Shown piece after piece: positions 1 to 7,564 of a stretch of DNA of 64,000 nt. Position 1 is the first letter of the stretch. Every line of letters begins with the position of its first letter. The notes beneath the pieces are model-generated. The model saw only the letters and a program-made list of their open reading frames with translations. It had not been told where the DNA came from and searched no databases. Source of the DNA: HGM04593 sp045646845 (lineage in GTDB: Bacteria > Bacteroidota > Bacteroidia > Bacteroidales > Bacteroidaceae); the NCBI GenBank assembly GCA_045646845.1, contig JAZRLO010000002.1, forward strand, positions 12,998 through 76,997, written 5' to 3'. Both the position numbers and the translations under genes were made by a program.

Positions 1-189
1 AAACTTGTGTTCCCAAGAATAGTCACGGCCGTCGATAGTGTTGGTTGTTCTGACCGTAGCCACCTTGCGCAATGTCTGTGAAGGCTTGTAGGGAGACTCG
101 GCCGTATCGGCATTGTAATCGTTGCTTTCGCTGCAGGCTGCAAACATGGTACAGGCAGCCACAGCGAACAAATAAAACAGTTTCTTCAT
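1..189 (-). CDS. Putative lipoprotein, N-terminal part only (runs off window edge)
   Basis: The reading frame starts at 189 on the minus strand and is still open at base 1, giving 63 visible residues. It opens with a bacterial lipoprotein signal: MKK, a hydrophobic stretch, then the lipobox MFAAC with the acceptor cysteine at residue 19, followed by a polar SESNDY linker. The protein should therefore be lipidated and sit in the inner or outer membrane facing the periplasm or the surface. Nothing visible identifies a family. A good promoter lies just upstream (217-247), which supports this start. The rest of the gene is outside the window, so no function is offered. Confidence 0.75.
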   Translation of the reverse strand, partial: MKKLFYLFAVAACTMFAACSESNDYNADTAESPYKPSQTLRKVATVRTTNTIDGRDYSWEHKF

Positions 190-216
190 CACGGTAATGT
201 CATTTGTTTACGGATG

Positions 217-247
217 CGAAGATATACTTTTATACGCTACCTGCAAA
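217..247 (-). promoter_or_regulatory. Bacteroidota-type promoter for the lipoprotein gene
   Basis: On the minus strand TATCTTCG (224-217) resembles the phylum's TAnnTTTG -7 element. A TTTG (247-244) lies 19 bases upstream, as a -33 element would. The start codon follows about 28 bases downstream. Confidence 0.5.
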
Positions 248-322
248 GAAAAAGGGAGCGTTTAACAGCCGGAGTACTCAACCAGCGCGCTTCGGCGATT
301 GTTATTGCAGTATAAAAAGGGC

Positions 323-467
323 AATAATATAGCAGTTGACCCAAATATTGTTTGTCATACTGAGCAAAGCGAAGTATCTATTTTAAACGCAGTTTTTAGA
401 TCCTTCACATTCGCTCAGGATGACAAGTTCGCGAAGAAAAAAGTCGCGGGTCAACTGCTATATTATT
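323..467. repeat. Palindromic MITE-like element with perfect 20-bp terminal inverted repeats
   Basis: The 20 bases at 323-342 and 448-467 are perfect reverse complements (outer sequence AATAATATAGCAGTTGACCC). Inside them lies a second, imperfect inverted repeat built from GTCATACTGAGC...GAAGTATCT and its diverged complement, which resembles a short repeat widely scattered in Bacteroidota genomes. The 9-mer TATAAAAAG flanks both sides (311-319 and 470-478), 2-3 bases outside the arms, so it may be a target duplication. No transposase is encoded. The element ends 19 bases before the cbpA start codon. Confidence 0.7.
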
Positions 468-486
468 ACTATAAAAAGTTCAAGAA

Positions 487-1389
487 ATGGCATTCATAGA
501 CTATTACAAGGTGCTTGGAGTGAAGAGCGACGCCTCACAGGAAGAGATAAAGAAAGCTTACCGCCGTATGGCGAAACGTTACCACCCCGACACCAACAAG
601 GATGCACCCGATGCAAAGGAGAGATTCCAGGAGATAAACGAAGCCAACGAGGTGCTGAGCGACCCCGAAAAGCGAAGAAAATACGACGAGTATGGCGAGA
701 ACTGGAGACATGCCGATGAGTTCGAAGCACAAAGGAACAGATACCGCAACAGCGCGCAGGAGGGCTACAATTTCGGTGGGTTCGGAGGATTCGGTGATTT
801 CAGTGGCCGCAACGCCAACGCCAGCGGTTTCAGCGACTTCTTCGAGGAGCTGTTCGGGCACGGTGCGTTCAGCGGCACACGCGGCCGGCAGAGAGGTGGC
901 GATATTCAGGCTACGCTCCAACTGACATTAAAGGAGGCCGCCACAACACACAGACAGCAGTTCAGCGTTAATGGAGAAGCCATAAGCATCACTGTTCCAG
1001 CCGGCATTGCAGACGGACAGAAGATAAGAATAAAGGGCAAAGGAGAAACAGGTACCAACGGAGAACGTGGCGACCTGTATATAACGTTCAGCATAACGCC
1101 CGACAGCCGTTTCACTCGCCAGGGCAACGACCTGCACACGACAACCGCTGTTGATATATTTACCCTGCTGCTTGGTGGTGACATCATAGTCCCCACACTC
1201 AACGGAGAGATTAAAGCCACAATAAAACCCGGCACGCAGCCCGGCAGCAGACTGCGCCTTCGTGGCAAGGGATTCCCCGTCTATAAACAGGAGGGCACTT
1301 TCGGCGACCTCATTGTAACCATAGCTGTCACAATTCCACAACTTAGCGAAAGACAACGCGAAGAGATAGCAAAGATCCTTGAAAGATGA
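487..1389 (+). CDS. cbpA: DnaJ-class co-chaperone, CbpA type
   Basis: A 300-residue type II Hsp40. The J domain (residues 4-70) carries the HPD motif at 33-35 that stimulates DnaK ATPase. A Gly/Phe-rich segment (about 90-135, GFGGFGDF repeats) follows, then the two beta-barrel substrate-binding domains of the DnaJ C-terminal region. The four CxxCxGxG zinc motifs of true DnaJ are absent, so this is the CbpA/DjlA-like class of cytoplasmic co-chaperone rather than DnaJ itself. Length matches CbpA (about 305). The gene stands alone, and the inverted-repeat element at 323-467 occupies its upstream region, where the promoter would be expected, so its expression signal may lie within that element. 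Confidence 0.9.
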   Translation: MAFIDYYKVLGVKSDASQEEIKKAYRRMAKRYHPDTNKDAPDAKERFQEINEANEVLSDPEKRRKYDEYGENWRHADEFEAQRNRYRNSAQEGYNFGGFGGFGDFSGRNANASGFSDFFEELFGHGAFSGTRGRQRGGDIQATLQLTLKEAATTHRQQFSVNGEAISITVPAGIADGQKIRIKGKGETGTNGERGDLYITFSITPDSRFTRQGNDLHTTTAVDIFTLLLGGDIIVPTLNGEIKATIKPGTQPGSRLRLRGKGFPVYKQEGTFGDLIVTIAVTIPQLSERQREEIAKILER

Positions 1390-1502
1390 AATTGTTCCTT
1401 AGAGTCCATAAAACAAACCGCGAAAAAACTTAAAGTCCCTGGAGACACTAAAGACTCTAGAGACCTTAATTTATCTGCATTTTTGGGAACTAAGGTGTAA
1501 AC

Positions 1503-3629
1503 TTAGAGGGCGAGGCGCAAGCCGCCGTTGCCGCTCCTGCTGACGGGATTGTAGTCGCCACGATAAGCTACACGACAGCCCTGCGCATGGTAAGCCCAAC
1601 CACCCCCACGAAGCACACGAAAAGAGTCCCATCCATTGTTTACTTTAGGATTTGTTTGAGACCTGTTCGTATATGACGCATAACTATCGAAACACCACTC
1701 CCATACATTACCACTCATATCGTAAAGGCCGAGTTCATTGGCTTTTTTCAGCTTAACACGATGGGTACTTCCGGTATCCCAATCTTCATCGTACCAGGCC
1801 ACTTCGGCAAGTGTGTCGCTACCGCTGTACTGGGTTCTACGCGAACGGTTGCCACCACGGGCAGCATATTCCCATTCAGCCTCGGTGGGCAGGCGAAACT
1901 TCCTACCTGCGGGCAACTGGCCGGCAAGTAAGTTATTAAGTTTATTCACAAAGGTTTGACAATCGTCCCAACTGACACACTCCACCGGGCGTTGGTCATT
2001 ACCGGTAAAGTATGACGGATTACTACCCATTACGGCTTGCCAAAGTTCTTGTGTTACCTCGGTCTCACCAATGTAGTAGTCGCTCAAGGTTACATTGTGA
2101 ACTGGTTTTTCATCGTCTTCACCATCGTTCGAGCCCATTTGGAATTTTCCACCCTTAACGGCTACCATTTTAAACTTGACACCCTTTACGGTAAATTCGC
2201 GATTACTGAAAGCATCATTGGCAACAGGGAGTTCATCTTCTAATACCTGTGCTGCAGATGTTGGTGTTTCCTGTTCTTTTTCCGGTGTATCATCCCAAGA
2301 GATATTTTCATCACCACTACCACTGAATAGCAGATATCCACCGACTCCAATAATTGCAGAAAGCAACAGAGCTATAATTACCCAAAGAAGATTGCTTTTC
2401 CTTTTTTCAGTTTTGACATTTCCGTTTTCAGTTTTCACCTTCGACAGTTCCGTCTCCACTCCGTCACTACGTGACACCTCCCATCTATGAGTGGAGGAGC
2501 TATTTATGCTTGTCTCTTCATTGTTGCTATCTGCTTTTGAAAGCTCTCCCACTTTTTCAAAAGGGGGAGTGTCCGAAGGACGAGGGGGATTTATACCCAC
2601 ACGTGTCTCATCATCGTCGAAACTTGCTGTTTTCAGTTTTCCGTTTTCAGTTTTCACCTTTGACAGTTCAGTCTCCCCTCCGTCACTACGTGACACCTCC
2701 CCTCCGGGAGTGGAGGAGCTATTTAAAAGAGTTTCATCTTTGCTCTTTGCTCTTTCATCTTTACTCTTTCCTCCGTTCTCTAACAGTTTCAAGAACTCTG
2801 CCACACTCTGTGGGCGATGCATCTTGGCAATCTCCATTGCAGCCTCTACAGCTATGCGAGTTGCAAAAGATATATCAGCCGGCAGTGGATCCAGTTCTTC
2901 GCCACTGGCACGCAAATGGGCGGCCACAGGAGTAACACCAGTCAATGCCTTGTAGAGTGTTGCTCCGAGCGCGTATATATCGGCCGAGGGATAGAAGCGT
3001 ACTACTCCATTACCGCTCTGCTCTATTGGGGCATAGCCTGGAGTACAGCCAAGAAGCGTCGAGGTATTCTCACCACCGACCTCATCGTACTGCTTCGACA
3101 CACCGAAGTCGATGAGCACAGCCTTGCCGCTCTTGTCAATCATTATATTCTGCGGCTTCACATCAAGGTGCAGGCGGTTACAGTTATGGACACAATCAAG
3201 TGCATCGGCAACCTGGAATATGTAACCAAGTGCCTCTTTCTCGCACAAACGGCCTTTGTCGGCTATCAACGATGCAAGAGAGCATCCCTCAATATAATCC
3301 ATCACATAATAGACCGTGCCGTTCTCTTCGAAGATGTCGGTGACACGGACTATGTTCGGGTGATTCATATTAAAGATTGCCTGCGCCTCTTCGATAAATT
3401 TCTTGCGAAGACGTTCTATCAGTTCGGCCTTTGATTGCGTTGCCACAGAAATACGATATGTCGAAGCATCACGGTTACAGTAGTCCTTCACGAAGAACTC
3501 CTTTATTGCCACTGTTGTGTTGAGCATTGCGTGGCGCGCCTTGTATGTACAGCCGAAGCCACCGCTACCTACGTAGCTGATGATCTCATATTTGCCACCT
3601 TGCAGAAGTTTTCCTATCGGTAAATACAT
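1503..3629 (-). CDS. Membrane Ser/Thr protein kinase fused to an extracytoplasmic formylglycine-generating-enzyme (FGE/SUMF1-like) domain
   Basis: A 708-residue fusion. The N-terminal half is a Hanks-type kinase: glycine loop GSGGFGCTYKA, ATP lysine in VAIKEFF, catalytic loop HLDVKPQN (HRD changed to HLD), and DFG as IDFGVSKQY. A low-complexity Ser/Lys/Glu linker (about 290-410) precedes a single membrane helix (about 413-435). Residues 476-708 form an FGE-sulfatase fold with GGKFQMGS, RLPTEAEWEYAARGG and GNVWEW; in other proteins such domains act as binding modules as often as enzymes. The topology implies a cytoplasmic kinase coupled to a periplasmic domain. The linker is assembled from repeated DNA (86-bp repeat at 2421-2506 and 2640-2725). 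Substrates are unknown. The architecture call is firm; the signalling role is inferred. Confidence 0.9.
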   Translation of the reverse strand: MYLPIGKLLQGGKYEIISYVGSGGFGCTYKARHAMLNTTVAIKEFFVKDYCNRDASTYRISVATQSKAELIERLRKKFIEEAQAIFNMNHPNIVRVTDIFEENGTVYYVMDYIEGCSLASLIADKGRLCEKEALGYIFQVADALDCVHNCNRLHLDVKPQNIMIDKSGKAVLIDFGVSKQYDEVGGENTSTLLGCTPGYAPIEQSGNGVVRFYPSADIYALGATLYKALTGVTPVAAHLRASGEELDPLPADISFATRIAVEAAMEIAKMHRPQSVAEFLKLLENGGKSKDERAKSKDETLLNSSSTPGGEVSRSDGGETELSKVKTENGKLKTASFDDDETRVGINPPRPSDTPPFEKVGELSKADSNNEETSINSSSTHRWEVSRSDGVETELSKVKTENGNVKTEKRKSNLLWVIIALLLSAIIGVGGYLLFSGSGDENISWDDTPEKEQETPTSAAQVLEDELPVANDAFSNREFTVKGVKFKMVAVKGGKFQMGSNDGEDDEKPVHNVTLSDYYIGETEVTQELWQAVMGSNPSYFTGNDQRPVECVSWDDCQTFVNKLNNLLAGQLPAGRKFRLPTEAEWEYAARGGNRSRRTQYSGSDTLAEVAWYDEDWDTGSTHRVKLKKANELGLYDMSGNVWEWCFDSYASYTNRSQTNPKVNNGWDSFRVLRGGGWAYHAQGCRVAYRGDYNPVSRSGNGGLRLAL
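2421..2506. repeat. 86-bp direct repeat, copy 1, inside the kinase linker coding region
   Basis: Matches 2640-2725 at about 79 of 86 positions without gaps. It contains the small palindrome GTCACTACGTGAC and ends in GGAGGAGCTATTTA. It encodes the linker residues around WEVSRSDGVETELSKVK in the fusion kinase. Confidence 0.85.
2640..2725. repeat. 86-bp direct repeat, copy 2, inside the kinase linker coding region
   Basis: Second copy of the unit at 2421-2506, in the same frame. It encodes GEVSRSDGGETELSKVK. The distance between copies (219 bases) is a multiple of three, so the frame is kept. The 21-mer at 2742-2762 just beyond it is the exact reverse complement of 25332-25352 after uvrB. Confidence 0.85.
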
Positions 3630-3761
3630 TTATTTCAGTGTTTGATGTTCAGTGTGCTAATTTAACACAATTTCACCAAGAACTGAAATTTGCAGACCGT
3701 TTTTTATAGAAGCTGTTTAAAATTTATTTCGCAATTGTTTGAGAATTGTTTTTGCCGGCAA

Positions 3762-4226
3762 TCAGTTGTTGAACATCACATATCCGTTTAGATAAGCCGC
3801 GAAGAGCAACCATGCCAAATAAGGAATATTGAGATATGCAGCCAGAGGTTTCTGCATATAGCAACCCGACACATACACCAGAAGGAAAAGAATAAGTATT
3901 ATGAGCGCAGCAAAGCCGAATATCGGTGATTGCAGATAGAAGAAGCAGAAGCTCCAAAGTACATTAAGAGCGAGCTGAAAAAAGAACATTCCTGTAAGAA
4001 CCCATGAGAAGGTCGTCCGCTCGCTCCAGATAATGCCGGCAGCCGTACCCATAAGAAGATATAGTATGCTCCACGCGACAGAGAACACATACCCCGGAGG
4101 TGTCAGCGACGATTTTGCCAGTGTTGGATACCATGTTGCCAGAGAACTGCTCTGCAGTAGCATGGAGAGATAACCGGCAAAACACGAAATCACTATGAAT
4201 ATCAGAACAGGAACAAATTTCTTCAT
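3762..4226 (-). CDS. tspO: TspO/MBR family tryptophan-rich sensory protein
   Basis: A 154-residue integral membrane protein with five predicted helices, the fold of the TspO/peripheral benzodiazepine receptor family that binds porphyrins and related tetrapyrroles. Visible family signals are WYPTLAKSSLTPPGYVFSVAW in the first half (read as WYxxLxKPxxxPPxxVFxxxW) and LNVLWSFCFF in the fourth helix. I chose the start MKKFVPV (4226); an in-frame ATG 51 bases upstream would add a non-conserved extension. Length is typical (150-165). It stands between the kinase and the nucleotidase with no obvious operon partner. In other bacteria TspO links tetrapyrrole or oxidative stress to regulation; here only the family is clear. 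Confidence 0.88.
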   Translation of the reverse strand: MKKFVPVLIFIVISCFAGYLSMLLQSSSLATWYPTLAKSSLTPPGYVFSVAWSILYLLMGTAAGIIWSERTTFSWVLTGMFFFQLALNVLWSFCFFYLQSPIFGFAALIILILFLLVYVSGCYMQKPLAAYLNIPYLAWLLFAAYLNGYVMFNN

Positions 4227-4252
4227 AAGAGCGCGAATGTAAAGTAAAAAAC

Positions 4253-4288
4253 AAGAGACCGGAAGCCTTGACGGCACAGCGGTCTCTT
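4253..4288 (-). terminator. Rho-independent terminator after the 5'-nucleotidase gene
   Basis: Arms AAGAGACC (4253-4260) and GGTCTCTT (4281-4288) pair. On the minus strand the hairpin is followed by a T-rich run (TTGTTTTTTACTT). It lies 26 bases past the stop of the gene ending at 4315. Confidence 0.7.
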
Positions 4289-4314
4289 TATTAACATGGG
4301 AGGATGAAGTTTGT

Positions 4315-5262
4315 TCACTCCTCGGTTTTCATTTTCTTCTCTTTTATCACTTCATTTATCTGCGAACCCGAATAGTAGGGAACCTTGCCGGCCGGTACAT
4401 ATTTGCTCGATGAAGAGAGATGTGTATCCTGGTCATCGAAGAAGATATGCGCACCGAACGCCTTCAACAGTTCATCCTTGCGCAACCCGCCAAGGAAATA
4501 AGCCTCATCGACATACACGCCCCACTTGCGCAGCGTCTTTATCACGCGGAAATGTGACGGAAGACTACGTGATGTAACAATGGCAAGACGCAACGGAGAG
4601 AGTTCTATCGATGTCGGCAGACACTCCTGTATCTGCGACAACTTCTTCAGCAGATTGGCAAACGGGCCCTCCTTGAGAGGTACGTCGGCATTCTCCTTCT
4701 CATATTTATAGAAAGCATCGAAGCCCTCGCGCTTGAAGCGGCACTCTGACTCGTCAGAAAAGATTACCGCATCGGCATCGAATGCAATCTTCACGCGGCT
4801 GTCTTCGGGGTTGAAATCGGTAGGCGGCGCATAGATGAGCGCGGATGCACAGATTCCCGAGTCCATCACACGCTGGACATCACCCTCGTCCTTGGAAAGG
4901 AAGAGGTCAACGGAGAATGCCTTCAGATACTTCGACAGCGACTCACCGCCCGAAAGTGCCACGCGCGTAATGTCGAGACCGTACATGTCGAGCGACTTGA
5001 GCATGCGCATGCCGGTCTCGGGGCTGTTGCGCGACATTACGACAACCTCCACGATGGGACGGTTCGCCTGTTTGTTCAACTCCAGCAGGCTCTTCACCAG
5101 ATAGAATGCCGTACCCTTCTCAAGAGGCTCATCCTCGTGCTCCTCCTGATACTTGCGGTACTTCGCCACACCGTACTTCTCGAATATCTCATTTTCGGTC
5201 TCAAGGTCAAAAAGCGCACGTGATGATACACCTATGACCAGACGCCCGTCCAAATTCTCCAT
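4315..5262 (-). CDS. Cytosolic 5'-nucleotidase family protein (PF06189-like)
   Basis: A 315-residue cytosolic protein recognised as the bacterial 5'-nucleotidase family by its overall run: LVIGVSSRALFDLE at the start, VEVVVMSRNSPETGMRML, ITRVALSGGES, DLFLSKDEGDVQ, VKIAFDADAVIFSDESE with HAD-like aspartates, and HIFFDDQDTHL near the end. Members hydrolyse 5'-nucleoside monophosphates using Mg2+. The start chosen is MENLDGRLVIG (5262), because the upstream in-frame ATG at 5304 adds a Lys/Phe-rich stretch unlike the family. It is transcribed alone, facing the divergent HAD gene, with a clear terminator at 4253-4288. Substrate preference cannot be read from the sequence. Confidence 0.85.
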   Translation of the reverse strand: MENLDGRLVIGVSSRALFDLETENEIFEKYGVAKYRKYQEEHEDEPLEKGTAFYLVKSLLELNKQANRPIVEVVVMSRNSPETGMRMLKSLDMYGLDITRVALSGGESLSKYLKAFSVDLFLSKDEGDVQRVMDSGICASALIYAPPTDFNPEDSRVKIAFDADAVIFSDESECRFKREGFDAFYKYEKENADVPLKEGPFANLLKKLSQIQECLPTSIELSPLRLAIVTSRSLPSHFRVIKTLRKWGVYVDEAYFLGGLRKDELLKAFGAHIFFDDQDTHLSSSSKYVPAGKVPYYSGSQINEVIKEKKMKTEE

Positions 5263-5437
5263 TACTTTTAAAAGCTGTTTTAATTTAAAAAACTTTTTCT
5301 GCAAAAACTCCGCAAAAATAGCTCATTTGGCAAAACAAGTCAACAAAAAAGAGAAAATTATTCCCTTGCGCACCGAAAGGCGGGAGGGAGTACGGGATTT
5401 TTCGTTAACTTCGCGGAGAAAAAACAGACGGACAGAA

Positions 5438-6073
5438 ATGATAAAGGATATAGTATTCGATTTCGGAGGTGTGCTTACCACCATAGATACCGAAAGGGCA
5501 TTGCAGAAATTCCGCGAACTGGGAGTAGAGAAACCTGAACAATATATAAATTCTTATTGCCAGAAGGGTCCCTTCTTTGAACTGGAGAACGGCGACATCA
5601 CGGCCGAAGAGTTCTGCGACGCGCTCGGCAGACTGTGCGGCAGGAGAGTCACGTTCGATGAGGCCAAGGACGCATGGCTCGGTTTTCTTGTAGAGATACA
5701 CACGCACCTGTTGGAGTACCTGCAGACGTTACGAGGCGACTACCGCCTTTCGGTATTGAGCAACACAAACCCTTTTATACAGAGTTGGGCACTGACCGGA
5801 GACTTCACACCAAAAGGAAAATCTCTGGCCGACTATTTCGACATGCTGTTTTTCAGCTACCGCATGAACTGCTCAAAGCCAAGCAGCGATATATACCGCA
5901 AAATGCTCGAAGAAGGAGGAATGAAAGCCGAAGAGACGCTGTTTGTAGATGACGGGGCAAAGAACATTGAAGCCGCAGAAAAAGAGGGTATAAGAACACT
6001 TCTTGTCACTAACGGCGAAGATTGGCGTACTGCACTCGAAAAACGGCTTGCCGAAATTGCCGAGATTGGATAA
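5438..6073 (+). CDS. HAD-superfamily phosphatase (YihX-like, HAD-IA)
   Basis: A 211-residue HAD hydrolase. Motif I is IVFDFGGVL, with the nucleophile aspartate at residue 8. The usual second aspartate (two residues on) is glycine, as in the YihX/epoxide-hydrolase-like branch. Motif II is LSVLSNTN, motif III has the lysine in NCSKPSSDIYRKML, and motif IV is ETLFVDDGAKNI. YihX-type enzymes dephosphorylate sugar phosphates such as glucose-1-phosphate; the substrate here is unknown. The frame is open far upstream, but the ATG at 5438 places the FDFGGV motif next to the N-terminus as in the family. A TAACTTCG sequence about 25 bases upstream is a possible weak -7 element. Confidence 0.87.
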   Translation: MIKDIVFDFGGVLTTIDTERALQKFRELGVEKPEQYINSYCQKGPFFELENGDITAEEFCDALGRLCGRRVTFDEAKDAWLGFLVEIHTHLLEYLQTLRGDYRLSVLSNTNPFIQSWALTGDFTPKGKSLADYFDMLFFSYRMNCSKPSSDIYRKMLEEGGMKAEETLFVDDGAKNIEAAEKEGIRTLLVTNGEDWRTALEKRLAEIAEIG

Positions 6074-6124
6074 AAGGAAGTGCAACTTGTTGCGGCATTA
6101 CGGATTTTTATCATTTATTTTCAC

Positions 6125-6132
6125 TAATTTTG
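6125..6132 (+). promoter_or_regulatory. Promoter -7 element for the O-acylation cassette
   Basis: TAATTTTG matches TAnnTTTG exactly and is followed by C. The first SGNH gene starts 40 bases downstream. No clear TTTG is seen at the -33 position. Confidence 0.5.
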
Positions 6133-6172
6133 CAGCCGTTTAAGCAACAACAACTTTTATCGCAAAAGGCAA

Positions 6173-7564
6173 ATGAACAAAGACAAGAATTACCTTACGC
6201 AAGTCGTAATACTCTTTTTGCTCACGATAGGCATACTGTTTGGACTATCGACAATTGAGTCCACTGATATAAGCTTCACTATCAAAGAGATAGACATGCT
6301 CAGCAGCCTGCGCGACCAGCAGTCTGAGGAAGAGTTTTTTGAGGAAGAGCCGGTTACAGTCACAGCACAGGCCAAGGACAGCGTACCATTCCAGCGCAAC
6401 CTCAATGTCCCACGCAAGGCCGGCGACATCACTCTCATTGAGGACTACACCATGACACAGTCGGGCATGCAGAACCTTGAGAAAGCCATCAAGAATTCCG
6501 GCAACATGCAACGCCCCGTGCGTATAGCCATGTTGGGAGACTCATTCATCGAGGCCGACATTCTCACACAGGACATACGTCAACTGTTGCAGGACATGTA
6601 TGGCGGTTGCGGTGTCGGTTACGTTCCGATGCACAGCGATTTCCCTGGGTTCCGCCACTCGGTATCACACGCATGCAGCGGATGGAAGACACACAACGTG
6701 GCATCCAACCCACAATTCGAGTACACATCACTGACGATACAGCTGCACCGTCCGCAAGGTTCGGCCTATACACGCTTCACCGGAGTCAACAAGTTACGCC
6801 ATATCGATTCATGGGAAGTATCGAAAATAGGCTTCATAGCATCGGCCAACAGCGTGATAACCGTCAAAACAGACTCCGCGCAGCACACCTACAACGTATC
6901 GCCCGACGAAAAGGCACAATTTATTGTTGTTCCCGAACCGACACATTCACTTGAGGTAAGATGCGGAAACCCCAACGTTGCATTCTGGGGCGCATGGCTC
7001 GACGGCACAAGAGGTATAGCCGTTGACAATTTCGCAATGCGCAGCTACAGCGGCACCAGCTTGACGTCAATACCGGTAGAGCGCATGAAACAGCTCAACG
7101 AAGGCATCCCGTACGACCTCATAATGATTCAGTACGGACTCAACCGCATGATAAAGTCAGTCACCGACTACAGCGACTACTCAAAAAAACTTGTTGATAT
7201 TGTTGCCCACCTGCGTGAGGCATTCCCCAACACGGATATCATGATTGTCGGAATCAGCGACCGCACACAGAATACCAAAGGCACCCAACAGACCATGAAA
7301 GCCGTATATGGATTACGCAAGGCACAGCGCGAAGCAGCCATTGAAGCACAGTGCCACTTCTGGGACTGTTGCGAGGCCATGAAGACATTGGGAGGCATGC
7401 CGGCATTTGTGGATAAAAGATGGGCCAACAAAGACTACACGCACATAAGCCATGCCGGCGGAAAGCCGTTGGCTGAAGAATTCATCAAAGCATTGAAATA
7501 CGCCCTTGGAATAGAAGTTCCGACGGCAACACAGACACAAACGGAAACAGACACGGATGAATAG
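6173..7564 (+). CDS. Membrane-anchored SGNH/GDSL hydrolase-like protein of the O-acylation cassette
   Basis: A 463-residue protein with one N-terminal membrane helix (about residues 8-24) and an extracytoplasmic SGNH fold. Block I is MLGDSFIEADIL with the serine at 124; block III is LIMIQYGLNRM; block V is YTHISHAGG with the histidine. The aspartate two residues before the catalytic histidine in DxxH is less clear than in the next gene. It overlaps the following SGNH gene by 8 bases and is first in a three-gene set ending in an MBOAT acyltransferase. By analogy with AlgX/AlgJ-AlgI and PatB-PatA systems, it probably transfers or removes acyl groups on an exported polysaccharide. Acetyl as the donor group is an inference. 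Confidence 0.82.
   Translation: MNKDKNYLTQVVILFLLTIGILFGLSTIESTDISFTIKEIDMLSSLRDQQSEEEFFEEEPVTVTAQAKDSVPFQRNLNVPRKAGDITLIEDYTMTQSGMQNLEKAIKNSGNMQRPVRIAMLGDSFIEADILTQDIRQLLQDMYGGCGVGYVPMHSDFPGFRHSVSHACSGWKTHNVASNPQFEYTSLTIQLHRPQGSAYTRFTGVNKLRHIDSWEVSKIGFIASANSVITVKTDSAQHTYNVSPDEKAQFIVVPEPTHSLEVRCGNPNVAFWGAWLDGTRGIAVDNFAMRSYSGTSLTSIPVERMKQLNEGIPYDLIMIQYGLNRMIKSVTDYSDYSKKLVDIVAHLREAFPNTDIMIVGISDRTQNTKGTQQTMKAVYGLRKAQREAAIEAQCHFWDCCEAMKTLGGMPAFVDKRWANKDYTHISHAGGKPLAEEFIKALKYALGIEVPTATQTQTETDTDE

Noticed and set aside
1431..1466. Imperfect tandem repeat TAAAGTCCCTGGAGACAC / TAAAGACTCTAGAGACCT after cbpA
   Set aside because: Only two diverged units of 18 bases; too weak to call a repeat family or terminator.
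5153..5437. N-terminal extension of the HAD phosphatase
   Set aside because: The upstream open frame overlaps the divergent 5'-nucleotidase gene and adds sequence unlike the family; the FDFGGV motif sits correctly from the ATG at 5438.
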